11,326 nucleotides of DNA from an uncultured Lachnospiraceae bacterium (GTDB taxonomy: Bacteria > Bacillota > Clostridia > Lachnospirales > Lachnospiraceae): contig CACZPG010000168.1 in the NCBI GenBank assembly GCA_902782965.1, forward strand, positions 1 to 11,326, written 5' to 3'. The stretch's first letter is position 1. Each line of letters opens with the position of its first letter. Both the position numbers and the translations under genes were made by a program. The notes beneath the pieces were generated by a model. That model had not been told where the DNA came from, searched no databases, and worked only from the letters and a program-made list of their open reading frames with translations. Below, piece by piece: positions 1 through 6,564 of this stretch.

Positions 1-66
1 GGAAAGAACAGTGTCGGGATCCTTACGGCCCTTTATTATTTTTTCGAGTTTTGTGTAAATATCCAT
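1..66 (-). CDS. N-terminal fragment of an unidentified protein (cut by window edge)
   Basis: An ATG at 66-64 opens a frame that stays open to the window edge for 22 codons, beginning MDIYTKLEKI and then rich in Lys, Arg and Asp. The upstream bases on the minus strand contain a GGGTAAG stretch that could serve as a weak ribosome binding site. It lies in the same direction as the exporter genes and about 190 bases after the wzt stop, where O-antigen-type clusters often carry glycosyltransferases or methyltransferases. That placement is only context. The fragment is too short to assign a family, and I do not recognise it. The start is reasonable because there is no other gene on this stretch and codon use looks like that of the neighbours. 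Confidence 0.55.
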   Translation of the reverse strand, partial: MDIYTKLEKIIKGRKDPDTVLS

Positions 67-103
67 ATTTCTTACCCGAGTGTTAATTTGAGTGTTTGTT
101 TTG

Positions 104-283
104 TATTCACAGACCTGCAACATCCATTCGGGACCTTCGCACTTCGTGCTCTATCGCCTGCTCCGCAGGCAGCTCCCTCATGATGTTGCGATTCCTGCTT
201 CGCAGGAACCCCAGCAAATACAGAATTTCCCTTAGCTTGCAAGCAAGCACGGTCAATTCTATATTTCCTGTTGTCTGTGAATA
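104..283. repeat. Multi-branched inverted-repeat element after wzt (structured RNA or palindromic mobile element)
   Basis: An 11-bp perfect outer stem (TATTCACAGAC at 104-114, complement at 273-283) encloses several branches. Stem A pairs 117-124 with 182-189 (GCAACATC) and contains a short stem 130-133/174-177 plus two hairpins, 139-149 (GCAC arms) and 156-170 (GCCTGC arms). A third hairpin lies at 192-208 (TTCCTGC arms). A further stem 222-227/255-260 (AGAATT) encloses a hairpin at 235-248 (GCTTGC arms). Read on the minus strand, three hairpins have C(GNA)G triloops (GAA, GGA, GAA). The right outer arm lies inside the last codons and just past the stop of wzt. This much complementarity in 180 bases is unlikely by chance. 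Whether it works as RNA or as DNA, and on which strand, cannot be settled from one copy. One U-G pair (116/190) extends stem A only on the plus strand, while the GNA loops argue for the minus strand. Confidence 0.65.
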
Positions 284-1578
284 GTAACCTGTGAATTCAT
301 GTCATAAAACCCTACTGTGTTTTTGTTGGAGACGACTGAGATCAGGAGGACGTCGTACATTCTATCGTGGACTACCAGTACACCGTCTTTGAAACTGGTG
401 CAGCTGATGGAAAGAAGATAATCTCCTCCCTGCAGGTACATTTCCTGTTCGAAGTCTATGATGTAGACATCACCCTTCTTAGCCAGTCCTACTCCTGCAT
501 TCTCATACATTGTGTTAGTACCTGTTATATCCTGACCTTTCAAGGTCTTGAAGGTATATGTGAAGATAGGATCCTGAACGTCATCAAAGAACTCTACCTT
601 GTATTTAATATGAAATTTATATCCCTTGATCAGAGTAGCGGAAAGATTTCCCTGTTCATCACTAATGGCGAAATCTGTGATTTTGGCATCCATAATACCA
701 TACTCATCAAGCTGCGGATTGATCTGGAAGCTGTCCTTCCATTTCTTCTCTTTCTTTCCCTCACCGTCTGAAGAACCATCAGCCCCTCCTTTACCCGGGG
801 CGAGTTTTCCTTCTTCCTGCGCCTTCAGATCCTTAACTGACATTCCTGACATCAGCTTCTTATATCTATTGATGGTTTCTCCGGGGGTTCCCTCTCCAAC
901 ATTGATTCCATGATCCAGAAGAATCGCTTTGCTGCAGTATCTTTCTATACTGGAAAGATCATGACTTACGAAGAGTATGGTCTTGCCCCTCTCTTTGAAA
1001 TCCTCAAATTTCTTGAAACACTTATTCTGGAAGAAGGCGTCTCCTACAGAAAGGGCCTCATCAACTATCAGTATTTCAGGATCTATATTTATGGCAACAG
1101 CAAAGGCAAGCCTTACAAACATTCCCGAGGAATAGGTCTTAACCGGCTGGTATACGAAATCTCCGATATCAGCAAATTCCAGAATGTCATCAAGTCTTGC
1201 ATCTATTTCTTCCTTGGTAAAACCTATCATGGTTCCATTCAGATAAATATTCTCTATTCCGGTATACAGACTGTTGAAGCCCGCTCCCAGTTCAAGCAGA
1301 GCAGAAATACGTCCATCAATATCAACGCTTCCGGAAGTTGGACTAAGCACTCCGGTAATAATCTTCAGCATGGTAGATTTACCGGCTCCGTTGGTTCCTA
1401 TAATACCGACACAGTCACCCTTCTTGACTTCGAAGCTCACATCTTTGAGAGCATGATGTTCCCTATATTTGACACCATGTTTGATGCCAAGCATTCCGAG
1501 TGCACGGTCAGTATTAGTCTCATAAAGGTTGTATACCTTGGAAATATTATTAACTTTTATTGCAATGTCATTATTCAT
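259..1578 (-). CDS. wzt: Polysaccharide ABC exporter ATPase with C-terminal Wzt-type domain
   Basis: This is the ATP-hydrolysing subunit of an ABC-2 polysaccharide exporter acting at the cytoplasmic face of the membrane with the neighbouring Wzm permease. Residues 1-245 form the nucleotide-binding domain: Walker A GTNGAGKST at 61-69, signature YSSGM at 149-153, Walker B EILIVDEAL at 168-176 with the catalytic Glu at 174, and the switch His at 206. A Lys/Gly-rich linker (about 248-282) leads to a C-terminal domain of about 150 residues, beta-rich in appearance, as in Wzt proteins whose C-terminus recognises the cargo glycan. At 439 residues it has the length of this long Wzt class rather than short KpsT/TagH-like ATPases. 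The ATG at 1578 is the first usual start after an in-frame stop. Its ribosome binding site (GAAGAG, 6 bases away) is weak. The gene starts 87 bases after wzm. Its final codons (262-283) form one arm of the inverted-repeat element. Confidence 0.93.
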   Translation of the reverse strand: MNNDIAIKVNNISKVYNLYETNTDRALGMLGIKHGVKYREHHALKDVSFEVKKGDCVGIIGTNGAGKSTMLKIITGVLSPTSGSVDIDGRISALLELGAGFNSLYTGIENIYLNGTMIGFTKEEIDARLDDILEFADIGDFVYQPVKTYSSGMFVRLAFAVAINIDPEILIVDEALSVGDAFFQNKCFKKFEDFKERGKTILFVSHDLSSIERYCSKAILLDHGINVGEGTPGETINRYKKLMSGMSVKDLKAQEEGKLAPGKGGADGSSDGEGKKEKKWKDSFQINPQLDEYGIMDAKITDFAISDEQGNLSATLIKGYKFHIKYKVEFFDDVQDPIFTYTFKTLKGQDITGTNTMYENAGVGLAKKGDVYIIDFEQEMYLQGGDYLLSISCTSFKDGVLVVHDRMYDVLLISVVSNKNTVGFYDMNSQVTIHRQQEI

Positions 1579-1665
1579 ATCATTCTCTTCTGAGCTGTCA
1601 TCTTCTACAACATTCAGCTCATTTATCCTATGTAAGTCAGCATTTATGATTCTTTCTGACTCATT

Positions 1666-2490
1666 TTATAATACGTCTGCGAAGTACTCTCTCAGTTTAT
1701 TGAATATCTTTACTCCGAACCAGAAGATAAATAAGGTTATAGCCCAGAAATAAAGGGTCCACCATAGATTCGTACCTTCCCAGAACCATCTCTTGTAAAG
1801 CATGCTTTCACGGAATCCATTGACGATATAGAACATAGGATTCAGCTTAAACACCTTTAGAAGCTTCGGACTCAGCATCTTATTAGCATCCCACATTATC
1901 GGCGTAATCCACACTCCGATCTGAAGAACAAATATACTGATTATCTGAGTCAGATCACGAACGAAGACATTTATCGCCGCAGTGAAGTATACCAGTCCCA
2001 GAGTAAATATAATGTTACAGAAAATATAATATATCAGCTGGATTGCATATATAGTTGGAGCATAACCCATGCAGATACATAGTATTATCGAAAATATAAT
2101 AAAAAATGCATGTACAAAAAGGGACGACATTACCTTAACAAAAGGCAGTATGTCTATATTAAACATTACCTTTTTGACCAGATAATCATAGTCTATCAAA
2201 GCTCCGGTTCCACCATTCATAGCATCTGCAAAGAAGAACCAGGGCACTATCCCGACCACGATAAACAGTACGAAAGGATATTCCTGATCCTGTCCGGATC
2301 TGAAACCTACTGTAAAAATAAACCAGTATACCAGTATTGTTACGATAGGTTGTATGAAGGCCCAGACCATTCCCAGAAACGATCCTGCATATTTAGTTCT
2401 GAAATCATTTTTTGCCAGTGTAAATTCCAGCTTCCTGTTCTTGATCAGTTCCGCCGGAATTGATTTTCTTTTATTCATCTTTTCTTCCAT
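1666..2490 (-). CDS. wzm: Polysaccharide ABC-2 exporter permease
   Basis: This is the membrane subunit of the exporter, expected to work as a dimer with two Wzt subunits to flip a lipid-linked polysaccharide outward. The 274-residue protein has the usual length and layout: an amphipathic N-terminus with the family-typical stretch around KNDFRTKYAGSFLG (28-40), then six hydrophobic segments at about 42-63, 72-90, 118-141, 148-172, 182-199 and 244-262. The LNPMFYIVNGFRE motif (216-228) before the last segment is typical of ABC-2 transporters of the TagG/Wzm type. The start is not certain. ATG at 2490 has GAGG 11 bases upstream, inside a hairpin, and a second in-frame ATG at 2478 follows GGAAG by 5 bases. 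Homologues that export teichoic acid (TagG) look similar. The neighbouring CDP-sugar genes and the Wzt-type partner favour an O-antigen-like or secondary wall polysaccharide. Confidence 0.93.
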   Translation of the reverse strand: MEEKMNKRKSIPAELIKNRKLEFTLAKNDFRTKYAGSFLGMVWAFIQPIVTILVYWFIFTVGFRSGQDQEYPFVLFIVVGIVPWFFFADAMNGGTGALIDYDYLVKKVMFNIDILPFVKVMSSLFVHAFFIIFSIILCICMGYAPTIYAIQLIYYIFCNIIFTLGLVYFTAAINVFVRDLTQIISIFVLQIGVWITPIMWDANKMLSPKLLKVFKLNPMFYIVNGFRESMLYKRWFWEGTNLWWTLYFWAITLFIFWFGVKIFNKLREYFADVL

Positions 2491-2496
2491 GTAAAT

Positions 2497-2538
2497 TAAG
2501 TCCTCAGAAAAACTGACGGACTTATTTTTTATTTTTTT
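2497..2538 (+). terminator. Plus-oriented rho-independent terminator; stem covers the wzm ribosome binding site
   Basis: TAAGTCC (2497-2503) pairs with GGACTTA (2518-2524), and TCAG pairs with CTGA across an AAAAA loop with one bulged C, giving an 11-bp stem. On the plus strand it is followed by six T, one A and seven T, a textbook terminator. No plus-strand gene is present. On the minus strand, the coding direction, the T-run becomes an A-run ahead of the stem and no U-tract follows, so it should not stop the operon transcript. In that transcript the GAGG that precedes wzm lies in the 3' arm of the hairpin. Confidence 0.7.
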
Positions 2539-2567
2539 AGGCAGGCAGACACGTCATCCCGTTTGAC

Positions 2568-3155
2568 TTACAGGTTGCGTTCTGCTTTGTATGCCTGAAT
2601 TCCTCCCCAGGCTCTGTCCTTATCGGACAGTGTCAGTTCTTCTACAGTCATGCCTTCCGGAATCGGCCACTCTACTCCGATATCCGGATCTGACCAGAGC
2701 AGTCCGCCTTCATCATTTGGATGATAGAAATCCGTACACTTATAACAGAATTCAGCATAATCAGAAAGAACTATGAATCCATGGGCAAAATTCTTAGGAA
2801 TGAAGAACTGTTTCTTATTCTCAGCTGACAGAAGCACTCCGAACCATTTGCCAAAGGTAGCACTTCCTTCTCTCAGGTCAACAGCCACATCAAAAACTTC
2901 GCCGTTTATTACACGCACCAGCTTATCCTGAGGGAACTGTTTCTGAAAATGAAGTCCTCTCAGAACTCCCTTCTTGGAAGCACTCTGATTGTCCTGAACA
3001 AATTCCAGAGGTATACCGGCTTCCTTCATATCATTCATATTATAGGTTTCCATGAAATATCCACGTTCATCACCGAATACTGTAGGAGTGATAATCTTAA
3101 GTCCTTCAATTACTACTCCGTCCTTCTCACAGTTTTCTACTGTTATCTTTCCCAT
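2568..3155 (-). CDS. rfbC: RmlC-like NDP-4-keto-6-deoxyhexose 3,5-epimerase
   Basis: This is a cupin-fold epimerase of the RmlC family, which inverts C3 and/or C5 of a 4-keto-6-deoxy sugar nucleotide. The 195-residue length is normal. Family landmarks are visible: FGDERGYFMETY (27-38), the LRGLHFQ motif with the likely catalytic base His69, VDLR (92-95), FAHGF (123-127), and CYKCTDFYHP with Tyr138 as the likely catalytic acid. RmlC itself uses dTDP sugars. Here no dTDP-rhamnose genes are adjacent, and the upstream partners make CDP-4-keto-6-deoxyglucose, so a CDP-sugar substrate is the better inference. It begins 54 bases after the SDR gene, behind AAAGGAG. A second ATG (3160) lies nearer to that site but is out of frame and stops after five codons, so 3155 is the right start for the protein. 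Confidence 0.9.
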   Translation of the reverse strand: MGKITVENCEKDGVVIEGLKIITPTVFGDERGYFMETYNMNDMKEAGIPLEFVQDNQSASKKGVLRGLHFQKQFPQDKLVRVINGEVFDVAVDLREGSATFGKWFGVLLSAENKKQFFIPKNFAHGFIVLSDYAEFCYKCTDFYHPNDEGGLLWSDPDIGVEWPIPEGMTVEELTLSDKDRAWGGIQAYKAERNL

Positions 3156-3209
3156 GACATTTTGTCTCCTTTATAAATATTTACTAATTCCTTAAATCTG
3201 ACTTCACCA

Positions 3210-4175
3210 TCACATAATTGTCATATGTTCTTTTGCCCATTCCACCGTCCGTCTTATACCATCCTCAAAACTGACCTCCGGAACGAAGCCTGTATCAGAT
3301 ACCAGATCCGTAATATCAGCCTCTAGCTTCATTACGTATTCATCAGTATCTGAAGCTTCGGGAATTCCGATATCAAGAGTCGGATCTATAGCATCTCTTA
3401 TTGCATAAATATAATCTCTAAGCAGTCTGCCTTCACCGGTTCCAAGTGTATAGCATTTCTGATCCTTGCCATTAGCCGCAAGGGCAATAAATGCATTTGC
3501 TAGGTCATCCACATATATATAATCCCATATCTGCTCAGCCGGATTGAATTCCATATGTTCCTTACTAAGCATAGCTCTTATGGCTGACATGATCATGGTT
3601 GACTTATTATCACCGGGTCCGTAACAGCTGAGAACTCTGCCCCACACATGACGAATCCCGAGATTAGCACATTCCAGCTGAGATAATCTGCAGGCGGCCA
3701 GCTTGGCTATTCCGAAGCCTGTCTTGGGATCCTTCGGAAGCTCATCAGAAAGCCTTGCACTTGATATCCCGAACTCTGCCTGCGAACCGGCGCTTACAAA
3801 AACCTTACAGCCTGTTTCATAGGCAAGATGAACTGCATCAAGTGTTGCCTTGATATTCAGTTCCTGTTTTGAAGCATCATTTCTTCCGGGTCCAAATGTA
3901 TGTGCCCAGCCGAAATGAAAGAAAGCATCATGCTCCCAGCCCAGCTTATCTCGCAAAGTTCTCAGTTCTGAAAGATCACAATCTACCAGTCTGAGAATTC
4001 CGGATTCGCTGTTTGCTATTCTTTTTTCATCTGTTTCCACGAGATTCTCGAGATACTCCAGATTTTCAGACATAGGTCTGATAATTGCGGTTACATTAAC
4101 ACCCTTTTCCAGCATAAGCTTGGTAACCGCAGAACCGATCATGCCTGTAGCACCTGTAATTATTACTTCTTTCAT
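3210..4175 (-). CDS. Extended SDR NAD(P)-dependent sugar-nucleotide epimerase/reductase
   Basis: This is a 321-residue extended short-chain dehydrogenase/reductase. The N-terminal Rossmann motif is GATGMIG (8-14). The serine-side active-site motif reads SAGSQAEFG (128-136), and the later WDYIYVDDLANA (217-228) is typical of sugar-nucleotide SDRs. The usual YxxxK appears as FGIAK (154-158), so the catalytic tyrosine is replaced by phenylalanine while the lysine is kept. The codon at 3716-3714 reads TTC. Its position 12 bases after rfbG, with a TGAGGT ribosome binding site, suggests it acts on the CDP-4-keto-6-deoxy sugar made by RfbG, as a C4 reductase or an epimerase similar to the abequose, paratose or tyvelose branch enzymes. 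The exact reaction cannot be read from the sequence, so no gene symbol is given. Confidence 0.85.
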   Translation of the reverse strand: MKEVIITGATGMIGSAVTKLMLEKGVNVTAIIRPMSENLEYLENLVETDEKRIANSESGILRLVDCDLSELRTLRDKLGWEHDAFFHFGWAHTFGPGRNDASKQELNIKATLDAVHLAYETGCKVFVSAGSQAEFGISSARLSDELPKDPKTGFGIAKLAACRLSQLECANLGIRHVWGRVLSCYGPGDNKSTMIMSAIRAMLSKEHMEFNPAEQIWDYIYVDDLANAFIALAANGKDQKCYTLGTGEGRLLRDYIYAIRDAIDPTLDIGIPEASDTDEYVMKLEADITDLVSDTGFVPEVSFEDGIRRTVEWAKEHMTIM

Positions 4176-4187
4176 CAGTAGACCTCA

Positions 4188-5246
4188 TTATCCAAGAAAC
4201 TCTTCTATCTCAAGCTTCATCTCATCTCTTACAGCTCCCGGATCAGCTATTCGTCTCTTCTCGAACTGAGCTACCATCTCAACTGCTTTATCAATATTCC
4301 ATACCGGACTCCAGCCAAACACCTCTTTGATAAGATTACAGTTCAGCTTCAGGAAAGAAGCTTCGTGAGGACCTCCGTCATACTGGGACTCCCAGCCAAC
4401 ATTCTCACCCCAGGCTTTACAGAAAATATCTACAAGCTTTCCTGTTTCCACGCAATCCACATCATCAGGACCCACATTATAATATCCTGCATATTTCTTA
4501 TCCTCATACTGGCTCTTAGCTATAGTCAGATATATCTTAAGAGGCTCCAGAACATGCTGATAAGGTCTGATGGAATAAGGATTTCTTACGATTATTGTTT
4601 CTCCCTTCTCAGCAGCTCTTACGCAATCAGGAATAATTCTGTCCTTCGCATAATCTCCGCCACCGATTACATTTCCTGCACGAGCTGTTGATACAGCTAT
4701 GCCTGCCTCATCGAAGAAGGATTTCTTATAACTGTGAGTAACCAGTTCAGAGCATGATTTTGAATTTGAATATGGATCATATCCATCCAGAGGATCGTTC
4801 TCCACGAATCCTCCTGACTTATCTGAATCATCATTATAATAAACCTTATCAGTGGTAATATTCAGAAATGACTTCACACTGTCGGTAGTTCTTACAGCCT
4901 CACATATATTAACCGTACCCATAACATTTGTCTCATAGGTATAGGCAGGCTCCTTATAGGATTCCCTTACAAGTGGCTGAGCAGCAAGATGAAATACAAT
5001 CTCCGGCTTAGCTTCATCGAAGGTCTTCTTCAACTTATCGTAGTCTCTGATATCTCCTACAACATTATTAATATCAGCAGCCAGTCCGGCTCTTTCGAAA
5101 AGACTTGGATCTGTAGGAGGAACCAGTGAATATCCGGTCACCTCAGCTCCTGCCATCAGAAGCATCTGTGTCATCCAGCTGCCTTTGAAGCCGGTATGTC
5201 CTGTAAGCAGAACCTTCTTACCCTTATAAAAGTCAAGTATACTCAT
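4188..5246 (-). CDS. rfbG: CDP-glucose 4,6-dehydratase
   Basis: This enzyme converts CDP-D-glucose to CDP-4-dehydro-6-deoxy-D-glucose, the committed step to CDP-linked 6-deoxy and 3,6-dideoxy sugars. The 352-residue length matches the family. The NAD motif TGHTGFKGSW is at 15-24, HLAAQPLVRESY at 86-97, the ITTDKVY motif with the active-site Thr and Asp at 130-136, and the catalytic YSNSK at 159-163. TGHTGFKGSW and AAQPLVR separate it from the dTDP-glucose dehydratase RmlB. It is the first gene of the sugar set, with GAAGGAG upstream of its ATG, and it lies 61 bases after dapL with no obvious terminator between them. Its usual supplier, glucose-1-phosphate cytidylyltransferase (RfbF), is not in the window and would have to be encoded elsewhere. 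Confidence 0.92.
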   Translation of the reverse strand: MSILDFYKGKKVLLTGHTGFKGSWMTQMLLMAGAEVTGYSLVPPTDPSLFERAGLAADINNVVGDIRDYDKLKKTFDEAKPEIVFHLAAQPLVRESYKEPAYTYETNVMGTVNICEAVRTTDSVKSFLNITTDKVYYNDDSDKSGGFVENDPLDGYDPYSNSKSCSELVTHSYKKSFFDEAGIAVSTARAGNVIGGGDYAKDRIIPDCVRAAEKGETIIVRNPYSIRPYQHVLEPLKIYLTIAKSQYEDKKYAGYYNVGPDDVDCVETGKLVDIFCKAWGENVGWESQYDGGPHEASFLKLNCNLIKEVFGWSPVWNIDKAVEMVAQFEKRRIADPGAVRDEMKLEIEEFLG

Positions 5247-5270
5247 TTATTTTCTCCTTCGTTTCAGTGG

Positions 5271-5295
5271 GTCATAAAGAATCATAACTTATGAC
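5271..5295 (-). repeat. Hairpin between dapL and rfbG
   Basis: GTCATAA and TTATGAC form a perfect 7-bp stem around an 11-base loop that contains another TTATGA, so an alternative compact fold TCATAA-G-TTATGA is possible. No U-tract follows on the minus strand, so it is not a normal intrinsic terminator. It could stabilise or process the message at the junction between the lysine genes and the sugar genes. Confidence 0.4.
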
Positions 5296-5307
5296 ACATC
5301 TGTATTC

Positions 5308-6525
5308 TTATAACTTCTTAATTCTGTCAATTGCCTTTACTGTATTCTCAAAGCTTCCGAAAGCTGTCAGTCTGAAATGACCTTCTCCGCTTGGACCGAA
5401 ACCTGATCCCGGTGTTCCGACAACATTTACCTCATTCAGAAGATAATCGAAGAATTCCCAGCTGGTCATATTATCAGGTGTTTTAAGCCAAATATATGGA
5501 GCATTCACTCCTCCGGACACTGTATATCCTGCTTCCTTAAGACCTTCGAGAATGTATTTTGCATTTTTCATATAATATGCTATCTGTTCATTGGTTTCTC
5601 TCTGACCTTCTTCGGAGAATACAGCTTCACCGGCTCTCTGGATAATGTAAGGAGCACCGTTGAATTTGGTTCCATGACGTCTTGCCCAGAGTGAATTCAG
5701 ACAATTACCATCCTCATCTTTGATATCCTTAGGAATGATGGTGTATCCAAGTCTCGTTCCCGTAAAGCCTGCGTTCTTAGAGAAGGATCTTATTTCGATG
5801 GCGCAAGTACGTGCACCCTCACATTCATAGATAGAATGTGGTACATCCTCCTCGGAAATGTATGCCTCATAAGCAGCATCGTAAATGATCACGGCGCCAT
5901 TCTTATTCGCATAATCAACCCATTCCTGAAGCTGTGCCTTATTGATAGTTGCTCCGGTAGGATTGTTCGGGAAACACAGATAGATTATATCCGGAACCTC
6001 TGATGGAATTTCCGGAGCATAACCATTGGCTGCAGTACAAGGCATATAGATCACATCACTCCATAAACCGGTCTCTGCATCATAAGTTCCTGTTCTTCCA
6101 GCCATAACATTTGTATCTACATATACCGGATATACAGGATCACATACTGCTATCTTCTGGTTCTTAGTAAATATCTCCTGAATATTACCTGAATCTGACT
6201 TGGCACCGTCACTTACAAATACTTCATCAGCATATATTTCAGCACCGAGAGGCTTATAAACCTTCTCAACAATGGTATCTCTCAGAAATGAATATCCCAG
6301 ATCAGGCGCATAACCTCTGAAAGTATCTGCAGAAGCCATCTCATCAACTGCAGAGTGGAGTGCCTTAATAACAGTTGGGCAGAGAGGCTGAGTAACATCT
6401 CCTATTCCCAGTCTGATTATTTCTTTATCAGGGTTTGCCTCAGCAAAAGCACTTACCTTTTTCGCAATATTGGAGAAAAGATAACTTCCGGGTAACTTAA
6501 GATAATCTTCATTAGCTCTAAACAT
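5308..6525 (-). CDS. dapL: LL-diaminopimelate aminotransferase
   Basis: This PLP enzyme converts tetrahydrodipicolinate directly to LL-diaminopimelate with glutamate as amino donor, bypassing the succinylase or acetylase steps. The 405-residue protein shows the DapL pattern: LPGSYLF (11-17), RLGIGDVTQPL (38-48), FRGYAPDLGYSFLR (69-82), SDGAKSD (105-111), the FPNNPTGA loop (185-192), YDAAYEAYI (215-223), and the PLP lysine at 250 in SFSKNAGFTGTR. The last motif and the length distinguish it from aspartate or histidinol-phosphate aminotransferases. The ATG at 6525 follows GTGAGGAAG. It starts 39 bases after dapF, which supplies the next step, so the pair forms a lysine/peptidoglycan precursor unit. 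No separate promoter is convincing in the gap, so it is probably transcribed from the promoter ahead of dapF. Confidence 0.95.
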   Translation of the reverse strand: MFRANEDYLKLPGSYLFSNIAKKVSAFAEANPDKEIIRLGIGDVTQPLCPTVIKALHSAVDEMASADTFRGYAPDLGYSFLRDTIVEKVYKPLGAEIYADEVFVSDGAKSDSGNIQEIFTKNQKIAVCDPVYPVYVDTNVMAGRTGTYDAETGLWSDVIYMPCTAANGYAPEIPSEVPDIIYLCFPNNPTGATINKAQLQEWVDYANKNGAVIIYDAAYEAYISEEDVPHSIYECEGARTCAIEIRSFSKNAGFTGTRLGYTIIPKDIKDEDGNCLNSLWARRHGTKFNGAPYIIQRAGEAVFSEEGQRETNEQIAYYMKNAKYILEGLKEAGYTVSGGVNAPYIWLKTPDNMTSWEFFDYLLNEVNVVGTPGSGFGPSGEGHFRLTAFGSFENTVKAIDRIKKL

Positions 6526-6564
6526 AATTCTTCCTCACTTCCTCAATTATAATAGGGGTTTTTC

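Noticed and set aside
96..284. 62-codon plus-strand frame across the inverted-repeat element
   Set aside because: It is explained by the repeated hairpins and the end of wzt. The composition (Ser, Arg, Leu rich) looks non-coding.
910..1593. 227-codon open frame on the plus strand antisense to wzt
   Set aside because: It is a mirror frame of a certain gene. Wzt motifs are intact on the other strand, and the antisense protein shows no recognisable domain.
1633..1663. Hairpin between wzm and wzt (TGAGTCAG/CTGACTTA with one G-U pair, 15-base loop)
   Set aside because: The stem is short, the loop long, and there is no U-tract. It may be chance in an 87-base spacer.
2110..2463. 117-codon plus-strand frame antisense to wzm, ending 34 bases before the plus-oriented terminator
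   Set aside because: The protein looks like a shadow of the wzm codons and has no clear ribosome binding site. An antisense RNA is possible, but a protein is not supported.
6546..6551. TATAAT sequence between dapF and dapL
   Set aside because: No acceptable -35 box lies 16-18 bases upstream, and the gap is only 39 bases, so co-transcription from the dapF promoter is simpler.
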